A DNA stretch of 15,062 nt from Bacteroidota bacterium. GTDB lineage: Bacteria > Bacteroidota > Bacteroidia > Chitinophagales > Chitinophagaceae. The translations under genes were made by a program, and so were the position numbers. Positions 1 through 7,764 of this stretch are shown one piece after another. Below the pieces are notes generated by a model, which saw nothing but the letters and a program-made list of their open reading frames with translations, searched no databases and was not told the DNA's origin. Positions within the stretch are counted from its first letter, which is position 1. Each line of letters begins with the position of its first letter. The DNA lies in contig JAEWBD010000098.1 in assembly GCA_023391315.1 (NCBI GenBank), positions 1-15,062 of the forward strand. Direction: 5' to 3'.

Positions 1-2
1 AA

Positions 3-917
3 CCATTTCTGTTTATTGCCGAAGATGATAACGACCGGGTCGTATTGCCTTTAATAAAGCGATCCATTGGTGACTCCGGCTATTTCGACTGCACTTCAGT
101 TTGGGGTTATCCCGGACCGGTTACAAGCAGGCTGCCTGAAGATTTATCGCCCGGGCTCATTCGTTTTTTTCAGCAGCAACTGCAGCAATATTTGTATGAA
201 CAAAAGGTTGTCAGTGCTTTTTCGCGCCTGCATACCATTATTCCCCAGGAAATGCTTTTTATAGATTTTGGAAACATTATACATTTAAATAAAACAGTGG
301 CAATAGACCTCAGCCTTCCTCCTGATATGCAGCGTCAGCAATATCGCAAAACAAATAAATCAGAGATCAATCAATTAAGGAGAAAAGGCTATTTCGTAAA
401 AAAAGCAAATACAACTGAAGAAATAAATGCGTTTGTAGATATATATACTGAAACAATGGAACGTGTAAATGCAGATGATTATTATTTTAATTGTTTTGAT
501 AACGAATATTTTCACAACCTGCTAAGCGCTGATGATTGTAAGCCTAACCTGCTGCTTGCATATAAGCAAAATGAAATAGCTGCGGGGGGAGTGTTTATGG
601 CAACAAAAAATTTTATGCAATACCATGTTGCGGGCACAAAAAAAGCGTTTTATAAAGAAACGCCTATGAAGCTAATTGTTGATGAAGCAAGGCTGCTTGC
701 AAACCGGTTACAATTAAATTATTTGCATCTTGGTGGTGGTGTTGGCGGCAGCGACAGTGATTCCTTATTCTGGTTTAAGTCGGGTTTTTCCGATCTTAAT
801 TTCACATTCAAAATATGGCGGCTTATAGTGAATGAAAAGATCTATAAAGACCTTGTAAATACACGCTCAAAAGAAAAAGTATTGAATGAAAATTACTTCC
901 CGTTGTATAGGGGTTAA
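3..917 (+). CDS. FemAB/GNAT-like acyltransferase, 5' partial
   Basis: The frame is open from base 3 to the stop at 915-917 (304 visible codons), so the gene begins before the window. The TTG at 45 is internal: the residues before it (PFLFIAEDDNDRVV) read as ordinary family sequence. The protein resembles the double-GNAT FemAB-like group (Acetyltransf_6 type), which transfers acyl or aminoacyl groups in peptidoglycan-bridge or exopolysaccharide pathways. The early part has a YFDCTSVWGYPGPV stretch, and the C-terminal GNAT half contains LLLAYKQNEIAAGGVF, QYHVAGT and YLHLGGGVGG, followed by the LFWFKSGF segment typical of the group. It is cytosolic, with no membrane segments. The next gene starts 23 bp downstream, so it is probably in one operon with the oxidoreductase and aminotransferase genes. 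A role in acylating a surface sugar is inferred from the neighbours; the substrate cannot be read from the sequence. Confidence 0.8.
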   Translation, partial: PFLFIAEDDNDRVVLPLIKRSIGDSGYFDCTSVWGYPGPVTSRLPEDLSPGLIRFFQQQLQQYLYEQKVVSAFSRLHTIIPQEMLFIDFGNIIHLNKTVAIDLSLPPDMQRQQYRKTNKSEINQLRRKGYFVKKANTTEEINAFVDIYTETMERVNADDYYFNCFDNEYFHNLLSADDCKPNLLLAYKQNEIAAGGVFMATKNFMQYHVAGTKKAFYKETPMKLIVDEARLLANRLQLNYLHLGGGVGGSDSDSLFWFKSGFSDLNFTFKIWRLIVNEKIYKDLVNTRSKEKVLNENYFPLYRG

Positions 918-940
918 GAGCAATCAGCAACATTATAGTG

Positions 941-2497
941 ATGGATAGCGCTACAGAAAAATATTTTGATATATGCTTTATAGGGGCGGGTTTATCCTGC
1001 AGTTATACGTTGTTTCACTATATACAAATGCTTGAAAAATCTCCACAAAAAAATAAGGTCAGCATTTGCATAATAGATAAAGCAAATGAATTCTGGACGG
1101 GAATTCCGTATGGCAAACGGTCTGGTGTACATTCTTTAATCATCACATCCATAAACGAATTTTTACCCGAACAGGAACGCGAAATTTTTATACACTGGCT
1201 TAATGAAAACTTTGAATCGATTTCAAAAGATTACATTCAAACCAATAATCATGCTGCGTTAACATGGTTAAAAAATAATGAGCAACTTATATCAACCAAA
1301 CAATGGAATAAACTCTATATACCCCGGCAAATTTTCGGCAGGTTTTTAACAGAAAGAATGACGGCACTTATGGCGTCGGCTAAACAAAAAGGAATCCTGG
1401 GGTATGAATTGATGGTTGGCGAAGCAACGGATGTACAGCACCGCCCGAATAACTCCTTTGCTGTTTTTATTAAAGAGCCCTCCGGAGTTAATACAAGCAT
1501 TGTAAGTAAAAAAGTTATTTTATCTATCGGCAGCCCGCCCAAAAAAGGATTACTGATAAATGAGCAACCGGGCGATTCTTTTATGTATATACAGGATGTA
1601 TATGATCCGTATATGCATTACAACATCAATAAAGTTTTTACTTTTCTTTCTTCTCCTGCAGCCGCTTCAAAAAATATTTTAATACTCGGTTCAAATGCCA
1701 GCTCGCTTGAAGTGATTTATAACCTGCAACATACTCATCTGCTAAAAAACCTTATCAATAAATTATTTATACTTTCTCCCAATGGCATGTTTCCCCATCG
1801 TATAAATGAAGATGAGATTAATATTAATTATGACCCGGTTCATTTAAACGCATTGCGTGAATCCAAAGAAAACACCTGCGTTCAAATTTTAGAGGCAGTT
1901 AAAAAAGATGTGCAAAAAGCTGAGGCAGAAAAAATAGAAATAGCCGGCATCTATCATGCTATGTCGCACGCTATTATAGGCTTGCTAAATGAGTTGAATG
2001 ATTATGAGCAAAAGCAATTTGTTTATACTTATGGTGTGGAAATAGGTAAGCTTCAACGCCGTGCCGGTAGCGAATATCTTGATGTTGCCAATGATCTGTT
2101 ATCGGCAAACAAATTATCGTTTATACAAGGAAGATTTGTAAAGCAGTTAAATGATAATAGCCGTTTTCAATTTGAATATGTTGATATAGCCGACAATACA
2201 AAAAAGATATTCCCCGAAGCAGTTGACGTTATTATTAATTGTATTGGGTCTGAAGAATTAAATACTTCGCTTTCTCCGTTAATTCAAAATCTTATCAATA
2301 AAAAAATTTGTTCAGTAAATGGTTCAAATAAAGGTTTTGAAGTGGATGAAAATTTTCAAAGCAGCAAAAACTTTTTTGTAATGGGCCCGCTTTTGTCCGG
2401 AACCATAAACAGCAAATTAAGAATATGGCATGCCGAAAGTTGCCCGCGCATTTATTTTTTAGGCCAGCAATTAGCTGAATATCTAGCAGGCCGCTGA
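941..2497 (+). CDS. FAD/NAD(P)-binding oxidoreductase, NAD_binding_9 (YdhS-like) type
   Basis: About 518 residues from ATG 941; a GTG immediately before it (938) is an alternative start. The N-terminus has a dinucleotide-binding motif, FIGAGLSCS (G15-x-G17-x-x-S), then FWTGIPYG near residues 51-58, the equivalent of the rGxAYg motif of this flavoprotein family. YIPRQIFGRFL follows near 126-136, an ATG-like VILSIGSPP near 192-200, and a second Rossmann motif LILGSNASSLE near 247-257. The C-terminus (FFVMGPLLSGT to the end) carries the usual FAD-domain closing segment. Relatives are loosely linked to N-hydroxylating flavin monooxygenases, but most are uncharacterised. It lies 23 bp after the acyltransferase gene and 20 bp before the aminotransferase gene, so it probably belongs to the same operon. 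A role in oxidising an amino sugar or a carrier-linked intermediate is inference only. There is no signal peptide or membrane segment, so it should act in the cytosol. Confidence 0.8.
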   Translation: MDSATEKYFDICFIGAGLSCSYTLFHYIQMLEKSPQKNKVSICIIDKANEFWTGIPYGKRSGVHSLIITSINEFLPEQEREIFIHWLNENFESISKDYIQTNNHAALTWLKNNEQLISTKQWNKLYIPRQIFGRFLTERMTALMASAKQKGILGYELMVGEATDVQHRPNNSFAVFIKEPSGVNTSIVSKKVILSIGSPPKKGLLINEQPGDSFMYIQDVYDPYMHYNINKVFTFLSSPAAASKNILILGSNASSLEVIYNLQHTHLLKNLINKLFILSPNGMFPHRINEDEININYDPVHLNALRESKENTCVQILEAVKKDVQKAEAEKIEIAGIYHAMSHAIIGLLNELNDYEQKQFVYTYGVEIGKLQRRAGSEYLDVANDLLSANKLSFIQGRFVKQLNDNSRFQFEYVDIADNTKKIFPEAVDVIINCIGSEELNTSLSPLIQNLINKKICSVNGSNKGFEVDENFQSSKNFFVMGPLLSGTINSKLRIWHAESCPRIYFLGQQLAEYLAGR

Positions 2498-2517
2498 TAA
2501 AGTTTAATACGAATTTT

Positions 2518-3660
2518 ATGAATTCCAAAATCTGGCTTTCTTCACCGCATATGTGTGGTAAAGAAAAGGAGTTTGTAGAGGATGCTTTCACCACCAACTG
2601 GATAGCACCTTTAGGGCCTAATGTAGATGGCTTTGAAAACGATCTGGAAACTTATCTTGAAAATGATATGCACGTTGCAGCCCTAAGCTCAGGCACAGCG
2701 GCCATTCACCTTGCGTTGATTTTATTGGGTATACAGAACGGAGATGAAGTTATTTGCCAAAGCATGACCTTTTCCGGTTCTGCCAACCCTATCGTTTACC
2801 AGGGTGCAATGCCTGTATTTGTTGACAGTGAAAAAGAAACCTGGAATATGAGTCCTGCCTTTTTGGAAGAAGCCATTAAAGACAGGATTAAAAAAGGTAA
2901 AAAACCTAAGGCAATAATCCCGGTTCATTTATATGGAATGCCTTGTAAAATGCATGAAATTTTAAGTATTGCTAATGAATATGAAATACCCGTTATTGAA
3001 GATGCTGCAGAAGCACTAGGCTCAATGTATTTTGGTAAGAAAACAGGAACCTTTGGAACAATTTCAATTTTATCATTTAATGGCAATAAAATTATAACTA
3101 CTTCTGGCGGTGGCGCCATCGTATCAAACAATAAAACTTATATAGAAAGAGCAAAATTTCTATCAACACAGGCAAGAGATCCTGCCCCGCATTACGAACA
3201 TTCACACATTGGTTATAACTACCGTATGAGTAATGTGTGTGCAGGTATTGGCAGAGGGCAAATGACAGTGTTAGAAGAAAGGGTAAATAAGAAAAGAGCC
3301 ATCTATACAAACTATCAAACGGCACTAAATAATATTTCCGGAATCTCATTTCAAATGGAACCTGAAAATTTTTACAGCAACCGCTGGCTTACAACCATAC
3401 TTATCGATCCTGCAAAAACGCCCAATAATATAACCAACGAATATCTAAGGGTTGCACTTGACAAAAACAATATAGAATCAAGGCCATTATGGAAACCTAT
3501 GCACCTGCAACCCGTATTTAAAGATGCAGCCTTTTATGGTGACAGAACAAGCGACAAACTTTTTCAGCAGGGACTTTGTTTGCCTTCAGGCAGTAACCTT
3601 ACTGAAGAGGCTATTGAAAGTGTGAAAAGTAAAATTTCGCTCGCATTTACCCTACAATAA
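2518..3660 (+). CDS. PLP-dependent sugar aminotransferase, DegT/DnrJ/EryC1 family (PglE/EpsN-like)
   Basis: 380 residues, the normal length for the family. It begins with IWLSSPHMCGKEKEFV and NWIAPLGPNVDGFE, very close to the N-terminal signature of PglE/EpsN-type enzymes that aminate UDP-4-keto-6-deoxy-GlcNAc. Visible PLP-site features are SSGTAAIHLAL (57-67), EDAAEALGS (161-169, with D162 as the likely pyridine-nitrogen partner) and SFNGNKIITTSGGGAI (186-201), with K191 as the Schiff-base lysine. RPLWKPMHLQP near the C-terminus is also typical. Known relatives transfer an amino group from glutamate to C4 of a nucleotide 4-keto-6-deoxysugar in the cytosol. The next gene encodes a PglF/WbpM-like dehydratase, which would supply that keto-sugar, so the two make a coherent pair. 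ATG 2518 follows the preceding stop by 20 bp. The exact sugar is not certain. Confidence 0.9.
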   Translation: MNSKIWLSSPHMCGKEKEFVEDAFTTNWIAPLGPNVDGFENDLETYLENDMHVAALSSGTAAIHLALILLGIQNGDEVICQSMTFSGSANPIVYQGAMPVFVDSEKETWNMSPAFLEEAIKDRIKKGKKPKAIIPVHLYGMPCKMHEILSIANEYEIPVIEDAAEALGSMYFGKKTGTFGTISILSFNGNKIITTSGGGAIVSNNKTYIERAKFLSTQARDPAPHYEHSHIGYNYRMSNVCAGIGRGQMTVLEERVNKKRAIYTNYQTALNNISGISFQMEPENFYSNRWLTTILIDPAKTPNNITNEYLRVALDKNNIESRPLWKPMHLQPVFKDAAFYGDRTSDKLFQQGLCLPSGSNLTEEAIESVKSKISLAFTLQ

Positions 3661-3769
3661 TTTTTTAACCTATAGCTAGCCAGTAAAATCCCTTTATTAT
3701 ATTTTTCTCACTCCGGGAAAGGTATGTGAAGACGTTTTATGAGACTGCTGAAAAACAAAATCCGGACGA

Positions 3770-5653
3770 ATGAAGCCTTCAGCCATTTTAAAAATTGGCT
3801 ATATGCCCAGGTGGTTTATAGCCAGCATGGATGTAGTACTTTCCTTCTTTTCCATCCTGCTTTCTTACCTGCTCCGTTTTAATTTTGAAACTCAAAAAAT
3901 AGACAAGAATAAATTCATAGTAGCTATTCTTGCTACTTTAATTGTCTATCTTATCTGCTTCTTTCTTTTCAAGTCGTTTAAAGAAATTATCAGGCACACT
4001 ACTTTTAAAGGTGTGTTTAAAATTTTCCTGTCGGTATTTACAGCCAGCGCTGCTTTATTATGTATAAACCTGATATTTTTTAAAGGGGACTATCTTGTTC
4101 CTATTTCCATTATCTGCATTAATTTTTTTATTTCATTTTGTTTATTGGGCGGCAGCCGCATGGCCATAAAGAGCATTTTTGAAGTAGCCGTAACAACAAA
4201 AAAACAACCTGTTATATTGTTTGGTGCAGGTGAAATGGGCAAAGCAGCATTAAATACAATTATGCTAGACAATTTTAGTAACTGGAGGGTCGTTGGTATT
4301 GTTGATGACGATGTTTCCAAACTATACAAAAAAATCAGCGGGGTTTCAATTTATAATACTACAACCATTAACCGGGTTATAAAAAGAAATACTGTCAGGC
4401 GTGCTATCATTGCTGTAAACAATATTTCGCTGGAACGGCGGAACGAGGTTGCAGAATTGTTTATAGAAAAAGGATTAACGGTTTCGGTGCTGCCGCATAA
4501 CCAGCAGTGGCTCGAAGACCCGTTTAAGTTGCGCCGGTTAAGGGATATAAAGATTGAAGATTTATTACAGCGGGAACCCATTCAAATCAATAATACAGCC
4601 ATTAGCAACGCACTTAAAAATAAATGTATTTTAGTTACAGGAGCAGCAGGCTCTATTGGCAGCGAAATTGTAAAACAGGTTGCCGTTTTTGAGCCATCAA
4701 TGCTTTTGTTGTGCGATATGGCAGAATCGCCGCTGCATGATGTTGGGTTATACTTGCATGAAAACGCTTCCATAAATTATAAACTGATCTTAGGCAGCAT
4801 TACACAGGCAGATTATATGGAACAAATATTTTCCCTTTACAAGCCTGATATTGTATTTCATGCCGCAGCTTATAAGCATGTGCCACTTATGGAAGATCAC
4901 CCAAGAGAGGCTATTTTAAACAATATATGTGGCACTAAAATAATTGCGGATCTTTCTTTAAAATACAAAGTCAGCCGATTTGTAATGGTATCTACAGATA
5001 AAGCTGTAAATCCCACCAATGTAATGGGCGCATCCAAACGCATTGCTGAAATGTATATTCAATCTTTATGCACGGCCGGCGGCACATTATTTATTACAAC
5101 ACGTTTTGGCAATGTGCTCGATTCAAATGGAAGTGTTATTCCAAGGTTTAGGTCTCAGCTTGCCAGAGGCGGGCCTATTACAATAACACACCCTGAAATT
5201 ACCCGTTTTTTTATGACCATACCGGAAGCTTGCCAGTTAGTGCTGGAAGCTGGCGTTATGGGAAAAGGCACTGAAATTTTTGTATTTGATATGGGGCAGT
5301 CTGTTCGTATAAAAGATCTCGCCTATAAAATGATAATTCTAGCCGGGTTAAAACCGGGCGAGGATATAAAAATCCAATACACCGGGCTGCGGCCGGGAGA
5401 GAAGTTATATGAAGAGGTTTTAAACGACGCAGAAATTACGTCTGAAACCTATCATCCCAAAATCCGCATAGCCAGGGCCCGGCAGGTAAGTATCGATTTC
5501 CTTCAGCCGTATTTATCCAAACTCATTAGCAGCGTAAAGTATGATTCCGATTGGGAATGCGTCAGAAATATGAAAGCGCTGGTTCCGGAATTTGTAAGTA
5601 ATAATTCCAAATTTGAAATGCTTGACAAACTACCGGACAAGGAACAAGCATAA
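3770..5653 (+). CDS. Membrane-bound UDP-sugar 4,6-dehydratase / polysaccharide biosynthesis protein (PglF/WbpM/CapD family)
   Basis: 627 residues, the expected size for the long membrane-anchored form. About four hydrophobic segments lie at 18-37, 48-68, 83-104 and 108-127. A first Rossmann-like domain follows (VILFGAGEMG, 148-157), a region that in relatives binds nucleotide and is usually treated as non-catalytic. The catalytic SDR domain starts at ILVTGAAGSIGSEI (287-300, NAD site). It carries FHAAAYKHVPLME (363-375), VSTDKAVNPTNVMGASK (407-423) and a late TGLRPGEKLYEE segment. The catalytic position usually held by Tyr is Met (M419xxxK423), as in the Ser-Met-Lys type of WbpM-like enzymes. 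Relatives remove water from UDP-GlcNAc to give UDP-4-keto-6-deoxy-GlcNAc at the inner membrane. The upstream aminotransferase would use that product. A 109-bp gap separates the two genes, so it may have its own promoter. Confidence in the family is high and in the exact sugar lower. Confidence 0.93.
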   Translation: MKPSAILKIGYMPRWFIASMDVVLSFFSILLSYLLRFNFETQKIDKNKFIVAILATLIVYLICFFLFKSFKEIIRHTTFKGVFKIFLSVFTASAALLCINLIFFKGDYLVPISIICINFFISFCLLGGSRMAIKSIFEVAVTTKKQPVILFGAGEMGKAALNTIMLDNFSNWRVVGIVDDDVSKLYKKISGVSIYNTTTINRVIKRNTVRRAIIAVNNISLERRNEVAELFIEKGLTVSVLPHNQQWLEDPFKLRRLRDIKIEDLLQREPIQINNTAISNALKNKCILVTGAAGSIGSEIVKQVAVFEPSMLLLCDMAESPLHDVGLYLHENASINYKLILGSITQADYMEQIFSLYKPDIVFHAAAYKHVPLMEDHPREAILNNICGTKIIADLSLKYKVSRFVMVSTDKAVNPTNVMGASKRIAEMYIQSLCTAGGTLFITTRFGNVLDSNGSVIPRFRSQLARGGPITITHPEITRFFMTIPEACQLVLEAGVMGKGTEIFVFDMGQSVRIKDLAYKMIILAGLKPGEDIKIQYTGLRPGEKLYEEVLNDAEITSETYHPKIRIARARQVSIDFLQPYLSKLISSVKYDSDWECVRNMKALVPEFVSNNSKFEMLDKLPDKEQA

Positions 5654-5732
5654 ACTGATATTTTAAATAAAATAACATTTTAATAAAGGTTACTTTCATT
5701 TACCATGCAGCATAAAATATGGGCAATCGTTC

Positions 5733-5740
5733 TATATTTA
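5733..5740 (+). promoter_or_regulatory. Possible -7 promoter element for the DUF4294 gene
   Basis: TATATTTA differs from the Bacteroidota TAnnTTTG element only at its last base. With the usual distance to the start point, transcription would begin at or next to the ATG at 5745, giving a nearly leaderless transcript. No TTG is present at the -33 position, so this call is weak. Confidence 0.3.
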
Positions 5741-5744
5741 CGTT

Positions 5745-6407
5745 ATGCACACAAAAAGAAATACCTTTTTTTTCCGCCTGCTTGCATGTGTATTATGCAC
5801 AGGTTTTGTGTTGCATGGTTTTAGCCAAACCCAACAACCGCCGCGAATTATAAACCGAAATAATCTTGGCGTAAACGATACAATAATTGTCCAGGCATGT
5901 ATTGAACCGAACGGGGATACTATTCCCTGTTCCTGGCTTGAAGATGAATATGTGTTGGCGAAAATGACACGCGCCCAGCGAAAGCGTTATGTGGAATGGA
6001 CGAGACTGCGCAATGCCGTTTATGTAACTTATCCTTATGCTATAAAAGCATCTAAAGTAATGAATGAAATAAACGCGCAATTGGTAAATGTGAATGATAA
6101 AAAGAAGCGCAAGGCAATAATTATGTCGCGTGAAAAAGAGCTGAAAAAAGAATTTGCCGATAAGCTTACGCAGCTTTCTGTTTACCAGGGCAAGGTTTTA
6201 ATGAAATTAATCTATCGCCAAACCGGCAATAACTGTTATGAAATAATTGAAAGCTACAAGGGTAAGTTCAATGCGGGCTTCTGGCAAACGGTGGCTTTGA
6301 TTTTTGGTTCAAACCTTCGCCAGAATTATGATCCTTCAGGCTCAGATCACGATATGGAAACGATTGTGCAGGATGTAGAGAGGATGTATGGTATTCGTCG
6401 TGGTTAA
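5745..6407 (+). CDS. Exported DUF4294 domain protein
   Basis: 220 residues. A signal peptide covers about residues 1-28, with a positively charged start (HTKRN), a hydrophobic core and probable cleavage after GFSQ, a common signal-peptide end in Bacteroidota. An early LLAC could be read as a lipobox, but an arginine precedes it and the core continues beyond it, so a soluble periplasmic protein is more likely than a lipoprotein. The mature part has the conserved block of DUF4294: IEPNGDTIPCSWLED, then MTRAQRKRYVEWTRLRNAVYVTYPYA (about 74-99). A charged helical region (DKKKRKAIIMSREKELKKEFADKL) and YQGKVLMKLIYRQTGNNCYE follow. The family has no function known to me. It lies 91 bp after the dehydratase gene and converges with the next genes. 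No enzymatic motif is visible. Confidence 0.85.
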   Translation: MHTKRNTFFFRLLACVLCTGFVLHGFSQTQQPPRIINRNNLGVNDTIIVQACIEPNGDTIPCSWLEDEYVLAKMTRAQRKRYVEWTRLRNAVYVTYPYAIKASKVMNEINAQLVNVNDKKKRKAIIMSREKELKKEFADKLTQLSVYQGKVLMKLIYRQTGNNCYEIIESYKGKFNAGFWQTVALIFGSNLRQNYDPSGSDHDMETIVQDVERMYGIRRG

Positions 6408-6476
6408 AGCATTAGCAGTTGAGCAAGTAACGCTTCCCGTGAACTGATTATTTCAAAAAAATTACCGTAACTCTTA

Positions 6477-6998
6477 TTAAAGTCCTTCTATAATTTTACC
6501 TAATTCTTTCATGGCTTCGCCGCTTTCTCCATATTCAACTATGCGCCCCACTTCCTTACCATTTTTCATAACAATAAATGTGGGCACTTCCGTAACATTA
6601 AATGTTTTTTCAAGATTATCAAACGTGGTTTTGTTATAGTCAACACCTATAAGCGAAATATTATTGTCCGGGTAACCCGCAGCATCTGTAAGACGATAAA
6701 ATTCAGGTAAAAGGTTGTGGGTATCGGGGCACCAGGTACCGGCAAAAATCAGCATCTTAAAATCACCGGCATGTTGTTTAAAAGCTGCCACCGCTTTAGC
6801 ATCGGGCCTGCCAAGTTTATAATTTTTTTGGAACCATGCAAAGGATGTATCACTTTCAATATCGCTGCGGGAAAGCAGGCCTTTTAAAATTTTTCCGTAA
6901 CTGGAGTCGTAAGTAATTTCATAAGGATGATATGCCTGCTGTGCTTTAGCTGAAACGATTGTAATAAGGCTGAATAAGAACAGGAAAAATTTTTTCAT
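6477..6998 (-). CDS. Exported thioredoxin-fold protein with a single active-site cysteine
   Basis: 173 residues from ATG 6998. A signal peptide (KKFFLFLFSLITIVSAKAQ) points to the periplasm. The thioredoxin core runs from about residue 65 to the end: KMLIFAGTWCPDTH (81-94), ISLIGVDYN (114-122), and EVPTFIVMKNGKEVGRIVEYG (137-157) with the cis-proline at P139. The usual CxxC is CPDT (C90, T93), so the resolving cysteine is missing and no other cysteine is present. A classical disulfide exchange cycle is therefore unlikely. Monothiol chemistry, a mixed disulfide with a partner, or a binding role is possible. Its start codon overlaps the stop of the upstream MerR-like gene by 4 bp (ATGA), so the two are translationally coupled. 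It converges with the DUF4294 gene, with 69 bp between them and no clear terminator hairpin. Confidence 0.85.
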   Translation of the reverse strand: MKKFFLFLFSLITIVSAKAQQAYHPYEITYDSSYGKILKGLLSRSDIESDTSFAWFQKNYKLGRPDAKAVAAFKQHAGDFKMLIFAGTWCPDTHNLLPEFYRLTDAAGYPDNNISLIGVDYNKTTFDNLEKTFNVTEVPTFIVMKNGKEVGRIVEYGESGEAMKELGKIIEGL

Positions 6999-7642
6999 GC
7001 GCCTAAATTAGTGCGCAACTCCAAAAGAAAAGAGCGGAATTTTGTTAAGCTTTCCACCAATTGAACCTGCATAGCAGCTTTTTTCTGGTTATCTTTTAAA
7101 TATTGCCTTGCCCCTTCAACCGAATATTTCTGCTGCCGTAATAAATAATAAATAAGACGCAGGTTTTTCACATCTTCCGGCCTGAAAAGGCGGTCGCCTT
7201 TTTTGTTCTTCCGTGGCTTCAGAATATCAAATTCATTCTCCCAAAACCTCAGTAAAGAAGGTTTCATATTAAACCATTGCGCCACTTCGCTTATGGAATA
7301 ATATTGTTTTTGAAATAAGATTTCATCTTCAGGAATATCAAGCAGTGCAACATCAAGATTAATTTCCTTTAAAGATTTACGGCCACGCTTTGAGGGCTGC
7401 TCTGCATTTTTTGAAAGCGGCTTGATAAGCTGAACAGGTTTTGTTTGCTCCTTGGGCTTATTATCTTCCTTTGGTTCAGGTTCTTCATTCACCTGTATAA
7501 TAACAGGAGGTTTTACCGGTGTTACATTAGCTTTTTTTTCAGCAGAAGCTGCAATTTCAACCGCTTTTTTTTCCGGTTGTTTCTTAGGACGGATAACAGC
7601 AATTTTATCATTGTTGTTATTAAATAGATCTAATTGTTGCAT
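6995..7642 (-). CDS. MerR-family DNA-binding regulator with long N-terminal extension
   Basis: 215 residues from ATG 7642. The MerR-type helix-turn-helix lies at about 114-182: YYSISEVAQWFNMKPSLLRFWENEF, then LKPRKNKKGDRLFRPEDVKNLRLIYYLL and QQKYSVEGARQYL. These are the two helices, the wing, and the start of the dimer helix. About 110 residues precede it, rich in Lys, Pro and Glu, ending in an AT-hook-like SKRGRKS (84-90). This tail looks disordered. There is no cysteine anywhere and only a short C-terminal helix, so it is not a metal- or redox-sensing MerR with a classical ligand domain. The gene overlaps the thioredoxin-fold gene by 4 bp and probably controls or shares its expression. It is divergent from the 3-hydroxybutyryl-CoA dehydrogenase gene, so binding in the shared 120-bp region could affect both; that is inference. 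Confidence 0.88.
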   Translation of the reverse strand: MQQLDLFNNNNDKIAVIRPKKQPEKKAVEIAASAEKKANVTPVKPPVIIQVNEEPEPKEDNKPKEQTKPVQLIKPLSKNAEQPSKRGRKSLKEINLDVALLDIPEDEILFQKQYYSISEVAQWFNMKPSLLRFWENEFDILKPRKNKKGDRLFRPEDVKNLRLIYYLLRQQKYSVEGARQYLKDNQKKAAMQVQLVESLTKFRSFLLELRTNLGA

Positions 7643-7646
7643 ATTG

Positions 7647-7654
7647 TAAAACTA
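7647..7654 (-). promoter_or_regulatory. Possible -7 promoter element for the merR-like/thioredoxin operon
   Basis: On the minus strand this reads TAGTTTTA, one base off TAnnTTTG. It would place the transcription start at about the ATG of the MerR-like gene (7642). A TTG occurs 15 bases upstream of it, which is closer than the roughly 19-21 bases expected. Weak call. Confidence 0.27.
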
Positions 7655-7764
7655 CAAATAATTAAATGGCAATGCCGCTGTAAAAGATAAAGGAATAATC
7701 GTGCGTTTTCCTGAATAAATCAGCATCTTTATAACGCATAAATTTAAAATAAATTTTCTTGCCA

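Noticed and set aside
45..917. TTG at 45 as the start of the acyltransferase
   Set aside because: The frame is open to the left edge and the residues before 45 read as normal family sequence, so the gene is cut by the window rather than starting here.
3740..3850. Short ATG frame at 3740 before the dehydratase gene
   Set aside because: It overlaps the dehydratase start in another frame and has no conserved pattern; it is not supported as a leader peptide.
7445..7649. Two overlapping plus-strand frames opposite the MerR-like gene
   Set aside because: They mirror the Lys-rich N-terminal tail in antisense and have low-complexity Phe/Ser composition; they are shadows.
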